Positions 42,805 to 53,741 of a stretch of 64,000 nt of DNA are shown here, piece after piece. The notes under the pieces were generated by a model. The model was given only the letters and a program-made list of their open reading frames with translations. It searched no databases and was not told the origin of the DNA. Position 1 is the first letter of the stretch. The number at the start of each line of letters is the position of its first letter. A program made the position numbers and the translations under genes. This DNA is from Psococerastis gibbosa (lineage: Eukaryota > Arthropoda > Insecta > Psocodea > Psocidae): NCBI GenBank assembly GCA_963971405.1, contig OZ020488.1, positions 8,435,261 through 8,499,260 on the forward strand, read 5' to 3'.

Positions 42805-44250
42805 TAATTTAATGTCAGTGTTATATATACCATATAATACTACAATGTAATGTTTGTTATTGCTGGCACGTGATCACAATGACGGACGCTAATTGGCTGA
42901 GGTGGAGCTAACACGTTTGATCTAAGGAAAGAAGGGAGATAGACTTAATTTTAAGAAAATCGAACTTTAAAAAAGCATTCAATTATGTTTAATTCAAACA
43001 AGGAATCCAATCCAATCAAAAAACTCAAACTGTATTCGAAAAAAATGGAGAATTTGAATTTGAAAATTGGCAACTCATATCATTTATCAAAATGTTAAGT
43101 GATATTTCTTCTTATGCATATTTATACTGTGAAATACAATTTTGTACTCGAGTGGTTTTGGTGGTGTTACGATTGGGCTTTAATGGAGAGATAACCCACC
43201 ATAACAGGCTGAGTAATGGCTATATTATAAGTGGTCCCTTGTTTGAAGGGTTGTATGTGAAAGGGAGGAAATTTGAGTGGGGGTCACTGCGGTTTTGTAT
43301 CTCGGATTCGAACCGAGCCGTGCGGTTACAACTTGAAATATCGTGTATACAGTATTATCAATACTGCATCAGCGGGCCAACTATGGCGATTAGTATTAAC
43401 TTAAGTTATATATACTTTATATCCCTTTTACTATGACCTCGAGTTCCTGGACCAATTAATTCCGGTTCTGCCTATTGTAAAGTTAGGGACTTCTGCTGAC
43501 GTGTTATTAAGGGCATCACATAGAACGTATTTCGAAAGTTTCAGCTTACATTAATTAGTTTCATTTGAAACCCTATATAACTCCTGGGATAGCATCCTTG
43601 ATTTCAATTCTGTTCAATTTACTTTATTTATTATTATTAGACTTTACTTATTATACTTACTATCCTTATTACTTATTTATTACTACTTACTCTATTTATT
43701 TATTTATTGGCTTGTAATTTGTAATATGGAAAAATAAAGAAAATCTGTAACACTCTCTTACACTCAAACTTTTTTTATATATTTTTTTAATGGTTACTAG
43801 CGTACAAACAAATTGAAAAAATGTATCTGATTAACCTCTCCAATCGCCTCACTAAGTAACCTTATAGGTACTTGTAACGAGTTACGACACTTCTCCGATC
43901 GCAAGGTGTGTAGAGACTCGCACAAGTACAAGCACGCTACCATCTGGCCACCAAAGTCGCTAAATGAATGGAACTGGAATGAAAAGAAATCATATGCATA
44001 CGTTAGTAACTAATCAAGAATAAATTGATGAATACAAATACAAATTGTCACCTCTCCACGCCCCACCCGTTTGGGATCCACTGCGTTAGTACAAAAAAGG
44101 AGTAAACACTGAAATAAAAAGTATGGCTCATATTACATTGATATATATATATATATAAAACAAACACTAATGGCAATGTAACTAATACTAGTATTATATC
44201 ATGATTGTAATAAAATGAATAATGTTTAAACTGTACTCTGTAGGGGTATC
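42805..44250. other. No gene; T-arm-like patch and repeat V
   Basis: 43296-43325 contains a perfect T-arm-like hairpin (minus strand CTCGGTTCGAATCCGAG) without a recognisable cloverleaf. 43830-43950 is repeat V. A 114-codon ORF at 43092-43436 runs through the hairpin and is not credible. Confidence 0.4.
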
Positions 44251-44425
<175 letters not shown>

Positions 44426-45179
44426 TTTAATTAATTTTTAATGAATTGCCCATACAACTTAAAAAATTAACTAAAATAGGAGAGATAAAAACGAAAATTA
44501 AAAAATGGCTTTTGAATTAAAATACTTCGCTTTAAAACTTACTTTACTTTTTACTTTAATTATTTTACTTTTTACTTTAATTATTTTACTTTACTATAAT
44601 TACTCTTTACGTTAACTTACAACTTTAAATGGTATGAATTAAACTGATTTGAAATTAAAACTAAGTTTTTTTTGCTAACACAGACGTGAAATAGAAAACA
44701 TGTTGTTGCATCATCTACAGCGTTTACTGTGCGAGCCCCCGACAAGTTGATTAACTTGGGGGCCCACAGGTTATTTGTATTATAAGGGTATAATTGTTAA
44801 TTTATAAATATATTCCTTCGGCGCAGGGGAGTACCGGCCGAAGAAGAAGAAGAAAAATTACATCTGCATACCTGTCATGAAGTGAGCTCTTAAACTCGAC
44901 GTGAATTTAGTACGTATTATTAGGCACTTTAAGAAGATAGGCTACGTAGAAAATTGGCACACCAAAATTCAAAATAATGTTTATTTTTTAATGAATTAAC
45001 TAGCTTAAATATTAATGATTTAATTTATTTAAGTTGTAGAAGCCTATATATAATCTTATATATGGATATAATATGGATAATAAAATATAGAGGATTTTTG
45101 ATTTTCGGAGCTGTGTGTTATATGAGGTATATTATATTAATATGTAAGTTTAGTTGTAATAGTTGTATGTTCAATTTAA
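44426..45179. other. AT-rich spacer
   Basis: TTTACTTTTTACTTTAATTA units are repeated near 44540-44600, and a short GAAGAAGAAGAA tract ends a CGGCGCAGGGGAGTACCGG block near 44820-44850. No gene. Confidence 0.5.
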
Positions 45180-45235
45180 ATTGTTGACGAAACATTTGGA
45201 AGCCCATCTGCCCGGATTCTGGTTCTTCATTATTT
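45180..45235 (+). repeat. Repeat W fragment
   Basis: TTGACGAAACATTTGGAAGC and CTGCCCGGATTCTGGTTCTT match the W arm. Confidence 0.55.
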
Positions 45236-45256
45236 ATATTGTTTCTTATGAATTTT

Positions 45257-45393
45257 TGACCTTTGGCAAATTGCTATACGTCTTCGATGTCAACCTACAC
45301 CGGTTACAAGAGTAAATGGACAAGCTGCGAACAAGCGTACCAATGCAATATAACAAGCTAAGCATGACTTAAACAAGTTCAGATACGAGTCAC
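45257..45393 (+). repeat. Repeat S, 3' half
   Basis: TTTGGCAAATTGCTATACGT, TCGATGTCAACCTACACCGG, and the end GTTCAGATACGAGTC. Confidence 0.75.
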
Positions 45394-47302
45394 GATTCAA
45401 TTAAAGTCAGCAATTATTGTATATTTGTTTGATGTTTTACTTACTTAGTATTGATCGATCCGAGGATTGAAGAGAGGAAGACCGATAATAAATTGGAGAT
45501 ACTAAAAATTGGGGGACCGAACTGAACCGGACCGATTATATATTAACAGACTGGACCTTACCCCCCTTGGTCCGTTGATTTCGGTTCAGGGGCATTCATC
45601 ATTAGCATAGAACTTAGAAAGTGAATAATAAGATCGGTGCCATTCGCTTTCCCTTGTCAGAACGTGATGGTTTTGTAAATAACGCTAATGAATTTTCCTA
45701 GACGGAAGAAGGGGGGCGGGGAGGAAGGAGAAGTAAACCTGTTACAGGGCGAAATTGCTGACTTGTTGTCCATATTGACTCACAACATATACCATTTCAC
45801 AATTAATGCAGAGATTCCAAAATATTTTGTAAACAGCCGCCAGGTCATTTTGACGATTTTAATTAATTCCTCGTTTCACAGCTGTAAAGAAATAAAAATA
45901 AACTGAGAAAAAATTGATGAAATATCCAAGCTTTGTAACAAATTTAAATATTTTCGCCTGACATTGTTAGTATACTCCAACGACTAGTACTTGGAAACGA
46001 AGTAATAATAAAACAAAAAAAAGACAATATCTAGGTATAAGTCAACATGGCCGTCCACGACTATGGGCAGATGACCCACCTCGATTGACCCAAAAAAAAA
46101 AATGGTACTAATTAGGTACAAAACATAATTACTATGAAATTTTTTTTTAAAAATAAAATCAAGAAATAAAAAAAAAGAATAAAAATGAACTTTTCTAGAC
46201 TTTTAAACAAAAACGCGCGAAAACGGCAGCAAAACTTTTTAAACTGCCCAATTGGCCACTTACATTAAATTATAATAAATAGGAGGATTCATCATAATTA
46301 TTGATTTTTATTTATAATATTTTTTTATCCCCCCCCCCCCCTAACAAGAAACTGTGGCATTTTCAATTTTTTTCATTCGCTCTTGACCCACCTCATATTC
46401 CATCCTGCGGATGGCCATGTAAGTCAAGTATTACTAAAAAAAACGTTTGCACCATTTTTAGCTAGATGTAACTGACCAATTGTAGATCACAGTAGCATTT
46501 TCAAATATATTGAATATTTCATGCAATATTACTAGGCCTAAAATTAATTCTTATCTAGCATTGCAATGAAGGATGAACTAATAATGTATTTGAACGTGTT
46601 AAATGCGGCAATAGATAATAATAATTACTGAACTCACAGTATGCAAATGTTTTGAGCTACCTGTATGTCATGCTCGAGCGACAAGTGAACGTAGACCCTT
46701 TTCCGTATCTTTTGATAGAAAATTCAATGAAGCCTTGCCAATTTCCCATGAAAGGGTGAAGAATGAAATATTTGCCGTATAGGTAACCCATTCTGTTCAA
46801 ATTGGACATAACCTTGGAGCCAAACCCATCAATACTGAATGGCCAACATGTCAAACCCTTTACAATTTCCCTCAAGACAGAGAATAAAGTAAAGAAAAAT
46901 CTGAAGGAAAGTGAGAAACAAGTCTCATTTCCGCAAAGGCTGAGGGTTGATGGTGTGAAAGAGTGTAGAGAGTGAACAGGTTGAATGGCGAACGTCTCTT
47001 TGAATGATTGGGCCCCGAACGGTGAACAGCGAACGCTCAACAGCTGGTAAACCTTTACGCAGAACGGCGCGGTGAACGCCTTTGATTTATGAACATCACT
47101 GTGAACGGATTTTCATATAGGGCGAGTATCGCGCGTTCACAGAGTAATGCTCAAATCTGATTTTCCACTTCTCAATTTCGCATGGTTCGGATTTTTTTTA
47201 ACTAAAAAAGGACGCTCATAAAGTGCTGTAGAATATATGAATGAAAGCTATCGGAATAGCTTCTACAATCACGTGCGCCTAATTTGAAATTTTGACTTGC
47301 AG
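45394..47302. other. No recognised gene
   Basis: AT-rich, with a poly-C run near 46330. A 127-codon minus ORF (46657-47040) has no recognisable motif. GAACG-rich words recur near 46970-47140. Confidence 0.35.
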
Positions 47303-47491
47303 CAAGTTGTAAAAGTGAACTATCTGAACACTGTTCATCTTGCTGCTGCTATTGTCGATAGTGTCAATGACCGTAATCCGTGTACTGCCAAAAACTTTTA
47401 TGAATGTGCAGAAGACTTGTCTGATGGGAGTCGTCAGGCTTGCGGGGCGGTTGTTGAGAGTGGCTACGGGGACGAGCTATGCCTGGACTAA
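47303..47491 (+). CDS. Candidate terminal exon, function unknown
   Basis: It is preceded by a plausible acceptor (TTTTGACTTGCAG ending 47302) and reads 62 codons in phase 0 to a TAA: QVVKVNYLNTVHLAAAIVDS, then NPCTAKNFYECAEDLSDGSR and four cysteines in all (in NPC, YEC, QAC, ELC). Codon composition is more balanced than in the surroundings. The cysteine-spaced helical look faintly recalls the end of insect odorant-binding proteins, but the spacing does not match well and I do not assign it. The sequence just downstream is a retroposon tail, so a transposon origin is also possible. Confidence 0.3.
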   Translation, partial: QVVKVNYLNTVHLAAAIVDSVNDRNPCTAKNFYECAEDLSDGSRQACGAVVESGYGDELCLD

Positions 47492-47520
47492 GCGACGCAA
47501 AAATAGGATTTAGTAGCTGA

Positions 47521-47600
47521 GGGAATGACAAGCCCTAATCTCGCTAATCTACATAATTTTTTTTTTCAATAAAGACTTTATTATTATTATTATTATTATT
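47521..47600 (+). repeat. Retroposon 3' tail with ATT repeats
   Basis: GCCCTAATCTCGCTAATC, a T run, AATAAA (47568-47573), then TTATTATTATTATT. Same family as 40311-40385. Confidence 0.65.
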
Positions 47601-47654
47601 TTATCCCAAATAAGCGCTAGCTTGGGGATGCGGGATGGTATTATTATGTATTGT

Positions 47655-47800
47655 ATTTTTGTAATATATGCTTCTTGTCCAGGGAATACTGGACAAGGAA
47701 AAGAAAGAAGAAAGAAAGATTATTATTATTTTTATACCCTACCAAAAATTGTATTGTATTGTAATATATGCTCCTTGTCCAGGGAGTACTGGACACGGGA
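47655..47800. repeat. Direct duplication
   Basis: TGTAATATATGCT(T/C)CTTGTC with CAGGGA(A/G)TACTGGACA occurs near 47659 and 47760. The sequence between is AAGAAAG- and TTATTA-rich. Confidence 0.7.
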
Positions 47801-48420
47801 AAAAAAAATACCTGAGTTTAGAAATTTGTAACCAGTGGGCACCGTGTGAAACTGGGGGTTATATATAATAGGAGGCAAACCGGGTTACAATACAGTTACA
47901 GTTAGAACTGCTAAAAACCCGTCCGATTTCCATCTAAGAATGTAAGAATATACCAAAGAACTTATATAATACACTAGATAAGAACCATTGGCGCTAGTGT
48001 CGCATGGTCATTTGACTTCCGCCATTTTTGGGCTCACAGCAGGGGGTGTTCTGTATTTTATTTAAAAACTAAGAGAAAATGCCATTTTTGTTGCCCTGTT
48101 ATTATTGCCTATAATTTAATTTTGCATTTGCTACATTTTAAATTTCATAGGGTAAAGTGCAGTTGCTGTTTTCGATGATTAAACTTATTTGATGCTATTG
48201 TTTATTTTTAATCCACATAATTTTAGACAGCCTAAATATTTAATAAAGACACATTCATTTTTTTAGTTTTAAAAATCTTGGGTTAGGTACCATAAGATAA
48301 CTATAGTTTCATTTGGCGCGAAAATTTGAGGCCAAAATATGGCGGATCTTCTATTGGTCCCCTGCTTCCGCAAGCAAATCATATGGAGGTGTAGGGGCTC
48401 GGAATATACCATAAGATTTC
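47801..48420. other. No recognised gene
   Basis: AT-rich spacer. Confidence 0.5.
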
Positions 48421-48572
48421 TAGATTTCTATAAAAATAAAAATTCAAATTTCCGTCAATGTCATTTGCATTCTGCAATGTGAGGTCGATGGAAACCCCGC
48501 CTAAGTCTTGAATGTCTACTACCACGTCACCGTTTTTGTATTTAGCCCTAGCCGGTCGGTGGAATCGGCGCC
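48421..48572. mobile_element. MITE family G, right half
   Basis: ATTTCCGTCAATGTCATTTG, CTAAGTCTTGAATGTCT and TAGCCCTAGCCGGTCGGTGG, then GGCGCC, matching the right arm of 54937-55315. The left arm is missing. Confidence 0.8.
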
Positions 48573-49429
48573 ATAGAACTTCTGCGCACCATTTCTGTTT
48601 TTACATGAGCGGAAGAAAAGTTCAAACATGTTCACATTCCCATTGACGTTTGTTTGCCCAGACGGCTATACTGGCATAATGGTTAGGTGCGATCTATTCT
48701 ATTTTACTATCGTTGAGCTTAACCGAGTACAGGAACTTGTTAGCACTACTACAATATAGTACTACCTACAAAAACATTTGCCGAACTATTGTCAAGCGCT
48801 GCTAACAACAAGGAAGGCAATATAGTTGGGAGATGGGTGTTTGGGTCAACTTTGTAATCCCCTAAAACAAAGTTTGAGAGCCTACGCACAACAATAATAA
48901 TAGGCTTGCGTGCTAACAGGGCACCCACGGGAATAGTTTTGAGCTCTAATGGAATCACAAAAGGTCATTTGCCCCCCCCCCCCTCTTGCCCCCTGGTATA
49001 ATGGCAACGTATACGGGCTCGTACTTTGTAAATTTTGGCCTGGACTTGATTTGTTGTGTACTGCGCATTTACTACTAGTAGTACATTATCATGTGTTGGG
49101 AGTATTCGGACCCAGACAGCGAATTCACAACAGCAGGGGCGCGAGAAAATGGTGGTTGGCGGAAAAATTAGCGGGAACGCGAATTATAATGTGGCTAATT
49201 AGGGACTTGATTAATATAGGTGAGAACACTATTATTACGATATGAGTATTTATTTATTAAAAAATATATTAGAATCACTGAGAAACCAGAAAGGCCACAC
49301 TTAACTAGTGCACCCTGTGAAGGTGGAGAGTGGTCGAATTACACTAAATACACTCAAATCTTTGGACACACCAGAGTTCCCTGTCCAAGCTCTATGCCTC
49401 GGCGCACAGGTCCATCTTCACAAACAAAT
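48573..49429. other. No recognised gene
   Basis: A poly-C run near 48972. Nothing else. Confidence 0.45.
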
Positions 49430-49506
49430 AAATGAAATGAAAAAAACGACTTTATTGCAGAGAAAAGGCGGACAATAAGACTTTAAAGTATTGTTTTCAT
49501 ACAAAC
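49430..49506 (-). repeat. LINE-like 3' end with polyadenylation signal
   Basis: Same family as 35155-35239 (AACGACTTTATTG, GGCGGACAATAAGACTTTAA, TTGTTTTCATA on the + strand). Confidence 0.65.
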
Positions 49507-50177
49507 AAATGTATACACCCTTAATATTCTAATCATTGACATCAACTATGTAATATTCCACGGCAAAAAAAATCTATTGTTGAGCTACTTAAGAAAACTT
49601 ATTAGACATTTCTCTGCTTTGCAATATACAGGGTGTTTCAGGAGACGAGCTTCTAATACGTGTTTGCCGTTTAATTAGGAGAATTTTATAAAATGCACCA
49701 CTAACAATCTAGGGGCGGATTAAGGGTAATTGTGAAAAATTTACAGACTTCCAGGAAAATGAGACCTGCTCAGGAAATAATTGGCCAATTAGAGTTCTAA
49801 GCATTGACAAGACGCACTACATGTTCCGCTACTTTGTGATGTATTGTATGATAAATTCTGCTGGTGGAGCGTTAACAGACTTTTTCAAGCGATATCAGAG
49901 GAAAATTGAGGGGGGGGGGGAAATACATAAAACGCGAGTAGGTAGGTTACCGCGCAGTGACTCATTATAAAAAAATTCAGAACATGAGGTACTTAAAATC
50001 GTTGAATTCTACTGAGACATGAGTTTTTACCACTTAGTGAACATAAAGATATTGCTATACTAGGCTACCAGTGGTGTCGAGTTGAAGGGTACTCTGGTGC
50101 TGCAGCGCCCCTAATTTTCTAAAGAAGGGGCCGAGCGCCCTCTTTATCTTGCAGGCTGAATTCAAGCAAATTCTTAC
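49507..50177. other. No recognised gene
   Basis: It contains ACAGGGTGTTTCAGGAG near 49629, a widespread arthropod repeat-type motif, and a G run near 49911. No gene. Confidence 0.4.
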
Positions 50178-50180
50178 TTA

Positions 50181-50311
50181 GGCGGGTATTCCACATACGT
50201 CAATCGTCAATGAAAAATTGAAAAATGACGTAACAATGACGTAAATTGACGTGGTAGCAGAATTTTTAGTATGTCTTTAATGTCTGCTAAAACGTCATTT
50301 TTCAATTTTTC
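50181..50311. mobile_element. G-related foldback MITE, truncated by a SINE
   Basis: It starts TTA (50178-50180) then GGCGGGTATTCCACATACGT. Inverted segments GAAAAATTGAAAAATGACGT and ACGTCATTTTTCAATTTTTC face each other. The right terminus is missing where SINE T begins. Confidence 0.7.
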
Positions 50312-50504
50312 TTTTTTGTTCTATTACTAAGCCAATCTAGCGGAGTTAGGGCTATAAAGCCCTCACTTACACTCAAGTAGGAAGACCCGGGACCACCTGC
50401 TTTGCATGCCTCCGAAGCATGCCCAAAAAATGTAGGAAGTGTGGGACTCGAACCAACATCCTTTCGGGTGAAATTTGAAGTCTGTACCACTACTCTACAT
50501 GTCC
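50310..50504 (-). mobile_element. tRNA-derived SINE, family T
   Basis: From its head at 50504: ACATGTAGAGTAGTGGTACA (A-box region), then TTGGTTCGAGTCCCACAC (B box), then GCATGCTTCGGAGGCATG and TTGAGTGTAAGTGAGGG. The end CTCCGCTAGATTGGCTTAGT carries a TAGAACAAAA tail. It is about 195 bp upstream of the Beat-like exon and antisense to it. Confidence 0.85.
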
Positions 50505-50697
50505 TAAAGATAAGGCTGAAATACTGGTATGATTTAATTTCAGCTATAGGTTTTTTTTTAGTACAAACCTGGAACTGGGAGCCAAAGTGGCCCCCCCCCC
50601 CTCCGAGGTGTTACTTACGCCACTGTCTGCTTCTCAGTCTGTCCGTCGTTGATTTATGTTGTGACCGCCTCTGATGGGAATTTGTCTCTTCTTCCAG

Positions 50698-50900
50698 GTA
50701 CCCAAGCGTTCAACGTAGCCCTAAGAATGCCGAAATTCGTCGAGTACCACCATCCCGTGGTAATGAAGTGCGACTTTCATCTGCCTTTAGAACAAATTTA
50801 TAAAATCGAATGGCACAAACATGGTCGAAAAATCTTCCAATATATTAAGGAGAGGTCATCGCCATACAGGAATTATTCGCTACAGGGAGCAACTCTTGAC
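50698..50900 (+). CDS. Beaten path (Beat)-family immunoglobulin exon
   Basis: A single internal exon, 203 bp. The acceptor is TTTGTCTCTTCTTCCAG (ending 50697) and the donor GAC|GTAAGT (50901). It enters with a codon split after its first base and exits between codons. After the split codon the 67 codons begin TQAFNVALRMPKFVEYHHPV, then VMKCDFH with the first Ig cysteine, then IYKIEWHKHGRKIFQYI with the core tryptophan, then SSPYRNYSLQGATLD. The YxIxWxxxGxxxFxYxxxxxPxxxxF/Y pattern after a VALR..V start is that of the first Ig domain of Beat proteins. These are secreted or GPI-anchored neuronal proteins that bind Side-family receptors in axon guidance and synaptic matching. The second Ig cysteine must lie in the next exon, which was not found. 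The Beat subgroup is not assigned. No stop or frameshift is present, so the gene looks functional. Confidence 0.8.
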
Positions 50901-50957
50901 GTAAGTCTCTTATATATTGCACTTTATCTTTTTTAGTAGCCTACACTAACGTTTTTA

Positions 50958-51076
50958 GTAACTAACTCGAACGTACTAAGAGCTGAAGAGGAAAGAGCAG
51001 GCAGGACTGACATAGATGATGTTGAGAGTTGAGAGTTGCTGCCAATCAATCGTTGAGATTGTGACCTCAGAAGAAG
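50958..51076 (+). mobile_element. LINE-C 3' fragment in the Beat-like intron
   Basis: AGAGCTGAAGAGGAAAGAG, TTGCTGCCAATCAATCGTTG and AGATTGTGACCTCAGAAGAA match the LINE-C end in plus orientation, about 60 bp beyond the exon donor. Confidence 0.75.
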
Positions 51077-51411
51077 AATTTTATCCGAGCCATTTATGCC
51101 ACTGAACAAATACAGTATATAGGCTACACTATGACTATAGTATGTGCTGTGCCGCCCGGAGTTGTCCTTCGGCAAGAGCACAAACTCGGGATGAGCGGGT
51201 TAGGGAAGTCAATAGTTTTTTTTTTTTTTTTTTTCCCCAGCCGGTACCCCCAGCACTGGGAGCATTTAATAGAAATAAAACAATACAACATTAAAGAAAA
51301 TAATAGTTTTTACCAGAATACTGCATGTAAGCCCCATAAGGGAGGCTTGTGGCAGGATTCGCCAAAAGACTAAAAACAGTTATTATATATAATAATAATA
51401 ATGACTTTTAA
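51077..51411. other. Intron-like stretch with a T run
   Basis: A T run (about 51217-51234) precedes CCCCAGCC, which mimics an acceptor. The following frame holds no recognisable domain, so no exon is called. Confidence 0.45.
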
Positions 51412-51608
51412 ATCTATTACTAAGCCAACCTTTCGGAGTTAAGGCTGTTAATTCCTCTGTTACACTCAACTAGTAAAGTCTCGGACCGCCTGCTTTATAT
51501 GCCCTCAGAAACATCGCCAAAAAATGTAGCTAGTGTAGGACTCGAACCAATTGCCTTTCGGGTGAAAGTGAGATTCCGTTCCACTGCTCTACATGTCCTG
51601 ACACTACT
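51412..51608 (-). mobile_element. tRNA-derived SINE, family T
   Basis: Head at the right (ACATGTAGAGCAGTGGAAC), then TTGGTTCGAGTCCTACAC, then GGCGATGTTTCTGAGGGC, TTGAGTGTAACAGAGG, and the tail TTGGCTTAGTAATAGAT. A partial second head (ACTACTCTACATGTCCTG) follows at about 51602. Confidence 0.8.
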
Positions 51609-51610
51609 CT

Positions 51611-51702
51611 ACATGTCCTGGTATTGTAAATTATGGTTGGTGGTAAATTAGAAATTACATGTCCTGGTATTGTAAATTATGGTTGGTGGTAAATTAGATT
51701 TT
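51611..51702. repeat. 46-bp tandem duplication
   Basis: ACATGTCCTGGTATTGTAAA starts at 51611 and again at 51657, with TTATGGTTGGTGGTAAATTA following in both. Confidence 0.9.
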
Positions 51703-51741
51703 TCAGTTATAGTTATAGTTATTTTTCAATTATACATGCGA

Positions 51742-51930
51742 TCTTCTTCTTCTTCTTCTTCTTCTTCTTCTTCTTCTTCTTCTTCTTCTTCTTCTTCTTC
51801 TTCTTCTTCTTCTTCTTCTTCTTCTTCTTCTTCTTCTTCTTCTTCTTCTTCTTCTTCTTCTTCTTCTTCTTCTTCTTCTTCTTCTTCTTCTTCTTCTTCT
51901 TCTTCTTCTTCTTCTTCTTCTTCTTCTTCT
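51742..51930. repeat. CTT/GAA microsatellite, 63 uninterrupted units
   Basis: 189 bp of pure TCT/TTC repeat. All serine, lysine, glutamate and arginine runs across it are artefacts. Confidence 0.98.
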
Positions 51931-52020
51931 CGCTCTCCACAGCCATCCAGGTCTTTGGTATGGCAAGCCGCTACTGCCATCTTTTGCAGGTCACTTTCCA
52001 CCTCCCGTTGTTCATTTTTG
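51931..52020 (-). mobile_element. Possible LINE 3' end that seeded the GAA array
   Basis: The minus frame reads NEQREVESDLQKMAVAACHT into the GAA tract, similar in style to LINE RT C-termini that end in GAA-rich tails (compare 23655-23750 and LINE-A). The match is weak. Confidence 0.35.
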
Positions 52021-52907
52021 CAGGAAAACCATAAATTTAATAATACGAAGAGTGCGGAAATTTCTCAAGGCCCGTGACTCAAGCAGTAACCTTGATTTGC
52101 AATTCTGTTGGGGTTGAATAATAGAGAATAAGCTACAAGACTATGTTTCGCACTGTAAAATTATTTCGGTCATTCTTCATTATTAATCAGACGTGTATGT
52201 GGGTAGGTGAGGTGACAACACAATTGCAGTGGTGGTGGTAATAGGCCTACAAAGCGATGCACGCATACAGCATGATAGGTCCGCAGGAAGCAGATCCAAC
52301 TCCTGCAATTCTATATGTTTTAAGCTCAGAGTACCTATTTATATAGATAGTCTGCAGCACTTATTACTTATATTTTATTTATTTCTCTGTGTCTGCATCA
52401 TACCATAGTACGTTTTAAATTTTTTTAGTTTTGATGCAGAGATATTTCCGTTAAACTGATAGGTGACAAAAATTTACCAGATGGACATATTCTTGAAAAC
52501 ATTTCAACCACAAAATTAAAAAAAGGTAAGCGTGTAATCCGTGCATTTAACGACCAGATATAGATTTGAAAAAAGAATGTACGAAGAAGGTGCATTTTCA
52601 ATGATATATAAGATCCATTCAATCCATTGGAATGACACGCTGCTCAAAAAATACAGAATCCCTGGTTTACAGCAAAAACGGAACCGGGAAGAGTATTTTC
52701 AAGCTCTGCTCAGGGTATAGGAATATAAGTCTGTCGAATTGAATCTGAACTTTCAAACTTGAACTGGAAGTGAAAAGTAAGAAATCAATAAAGTATTAAA
52801 TGAAAAGTTGTATGAAATAATAGAGGGAGTGATGAAAATAGTTTGGAAAGTAGAAATTCTTTGCCAGCAACAAGTTTCCGCTGAGTCCCACACTTCTCCA
52901 TTAGTTG
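52021..52907. other. AT-rich spacer
   Basis: Nothing recognised. It may be part of the Beat-like intron. Confidence 0.45.
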
Positions 52908-53560
52908 ATCTAGTCTTTAAAACTTTGAAAAAAGTAGATGTGCTGCGAATTGCAATTTCGCTTGCACATTCATGAATTCATGATTTTTGCTTTTTATTTC
53001 CTCTTTAGAGGAAACCCATAAGGTCAGCTTAAAGTTTTCATTCCCTTTGAGGAAAAAGAACATTATATATAGTAGGTTCCAATATCTGTAAGGAAAAGAA
53101 ACATATTGACCCTACCTAGTGGAACTGCGTTAAAATTATCTAGTCTTTAAAACTTTGAAAAAGTAGATGTGCTGTGAATTGCAATTTCACTTGCACATTC
53201 ATGAATTCATTTTATTTCCTCCTAAGAGGAGACTCATAAGGTCAGCTTAGAGTTTTCATTCCCTTTGAGGAAAAAGGATTTATTTGTTTCCAATACCTAT
53301 AAGGAAAAGAAAAATATGAACCCTACCTAATAGAACTGCCTTAAAAATTATCTAGTCTTTAAAACATTGAAAAAGTAGATGTGCTGCGAATTGCAATTTC
53401 GCTTGCACACACGTGAATTCATGAATTTCGTTTTATTCTCTTTTAAGAGGAAACCCATAAAGTAAGCATAGAGTTTTCATTTCTTTGAGGGAATATAAAT
53501 AACATTATAGGTTCAAATAATAATAGAATAATAGAACTGCCTTAAAATTAAAAAAAAAAA
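52908..53560. repeat. Tandem repeat, three units of about 210-230 bp
   Basis: ATCTAGTCTTTAAAAC begins units at 52908, 53138 and 53349. Each also has AAAGTAGATGTGCTG(C/T)GAA, ATTGCAATTTC(G/A)CTTGCA, a GAGGAAACCCATAA-type block and TAGAGTTTTCATT. A run of A follows the last unit. Confidence 0.9.
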
Positions 53561-53737
53561 AAAATGAAAGCTATCCTTGGTTGATGACACTTTCTTCCGG
53601 TCCAGTATTGTTTAGTGAAGTCATATATTGGAGCGCCAGTGGCGGATCGTGGTTTCGGAAACCAAAGGGGCAGCAGGTGCCCCCCCCCCCCTGCACCTCT
53701 CTGGCTACTCCCCTGGTGATAACCAATGAAATTCTAC
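53561..53737. other. Spacer with GTGATAACC inverted repeat
   Basis: GGTGATAACCAATGAAA (53715-53731) is perfectly complementary to 54425-54441, so a 17-bp inverted pair frames the TTAA element from outside. CAGTGGCGGATCGTGG at 53638 and a poly-C run at 53681 resemble MITE remnants. Confidence 0.55.
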
Positions 53738-53741
53738 TTAA

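Noticed and set aside
43296-43325. Second tRNA gene
   Set aside because: Only the T-arm hairpin is present; no D arm, anticodon arm or acceptor stem could be placed.
46657-47040. 127-codon minus ORF as a gene
   Set aside because: No motif, no start or splice context. Left unassigned.
47303-47491. Odorant-binding protein C-terminus
   Set aside because: Cysteine spacing does not fit the family well. Kept only as an unknown candidate exon.
51217-51245. Splice acceptor and next Beat exon after the T run
   Set aside because: The frame after CCCCAG contains no Ig signature or second cysteine context.
51679-52077. Long serine-, lysine-, glutamate- and arginine-run proteins
   Set aside because: Translation of the CTT/GAA microsatellite in different frames.
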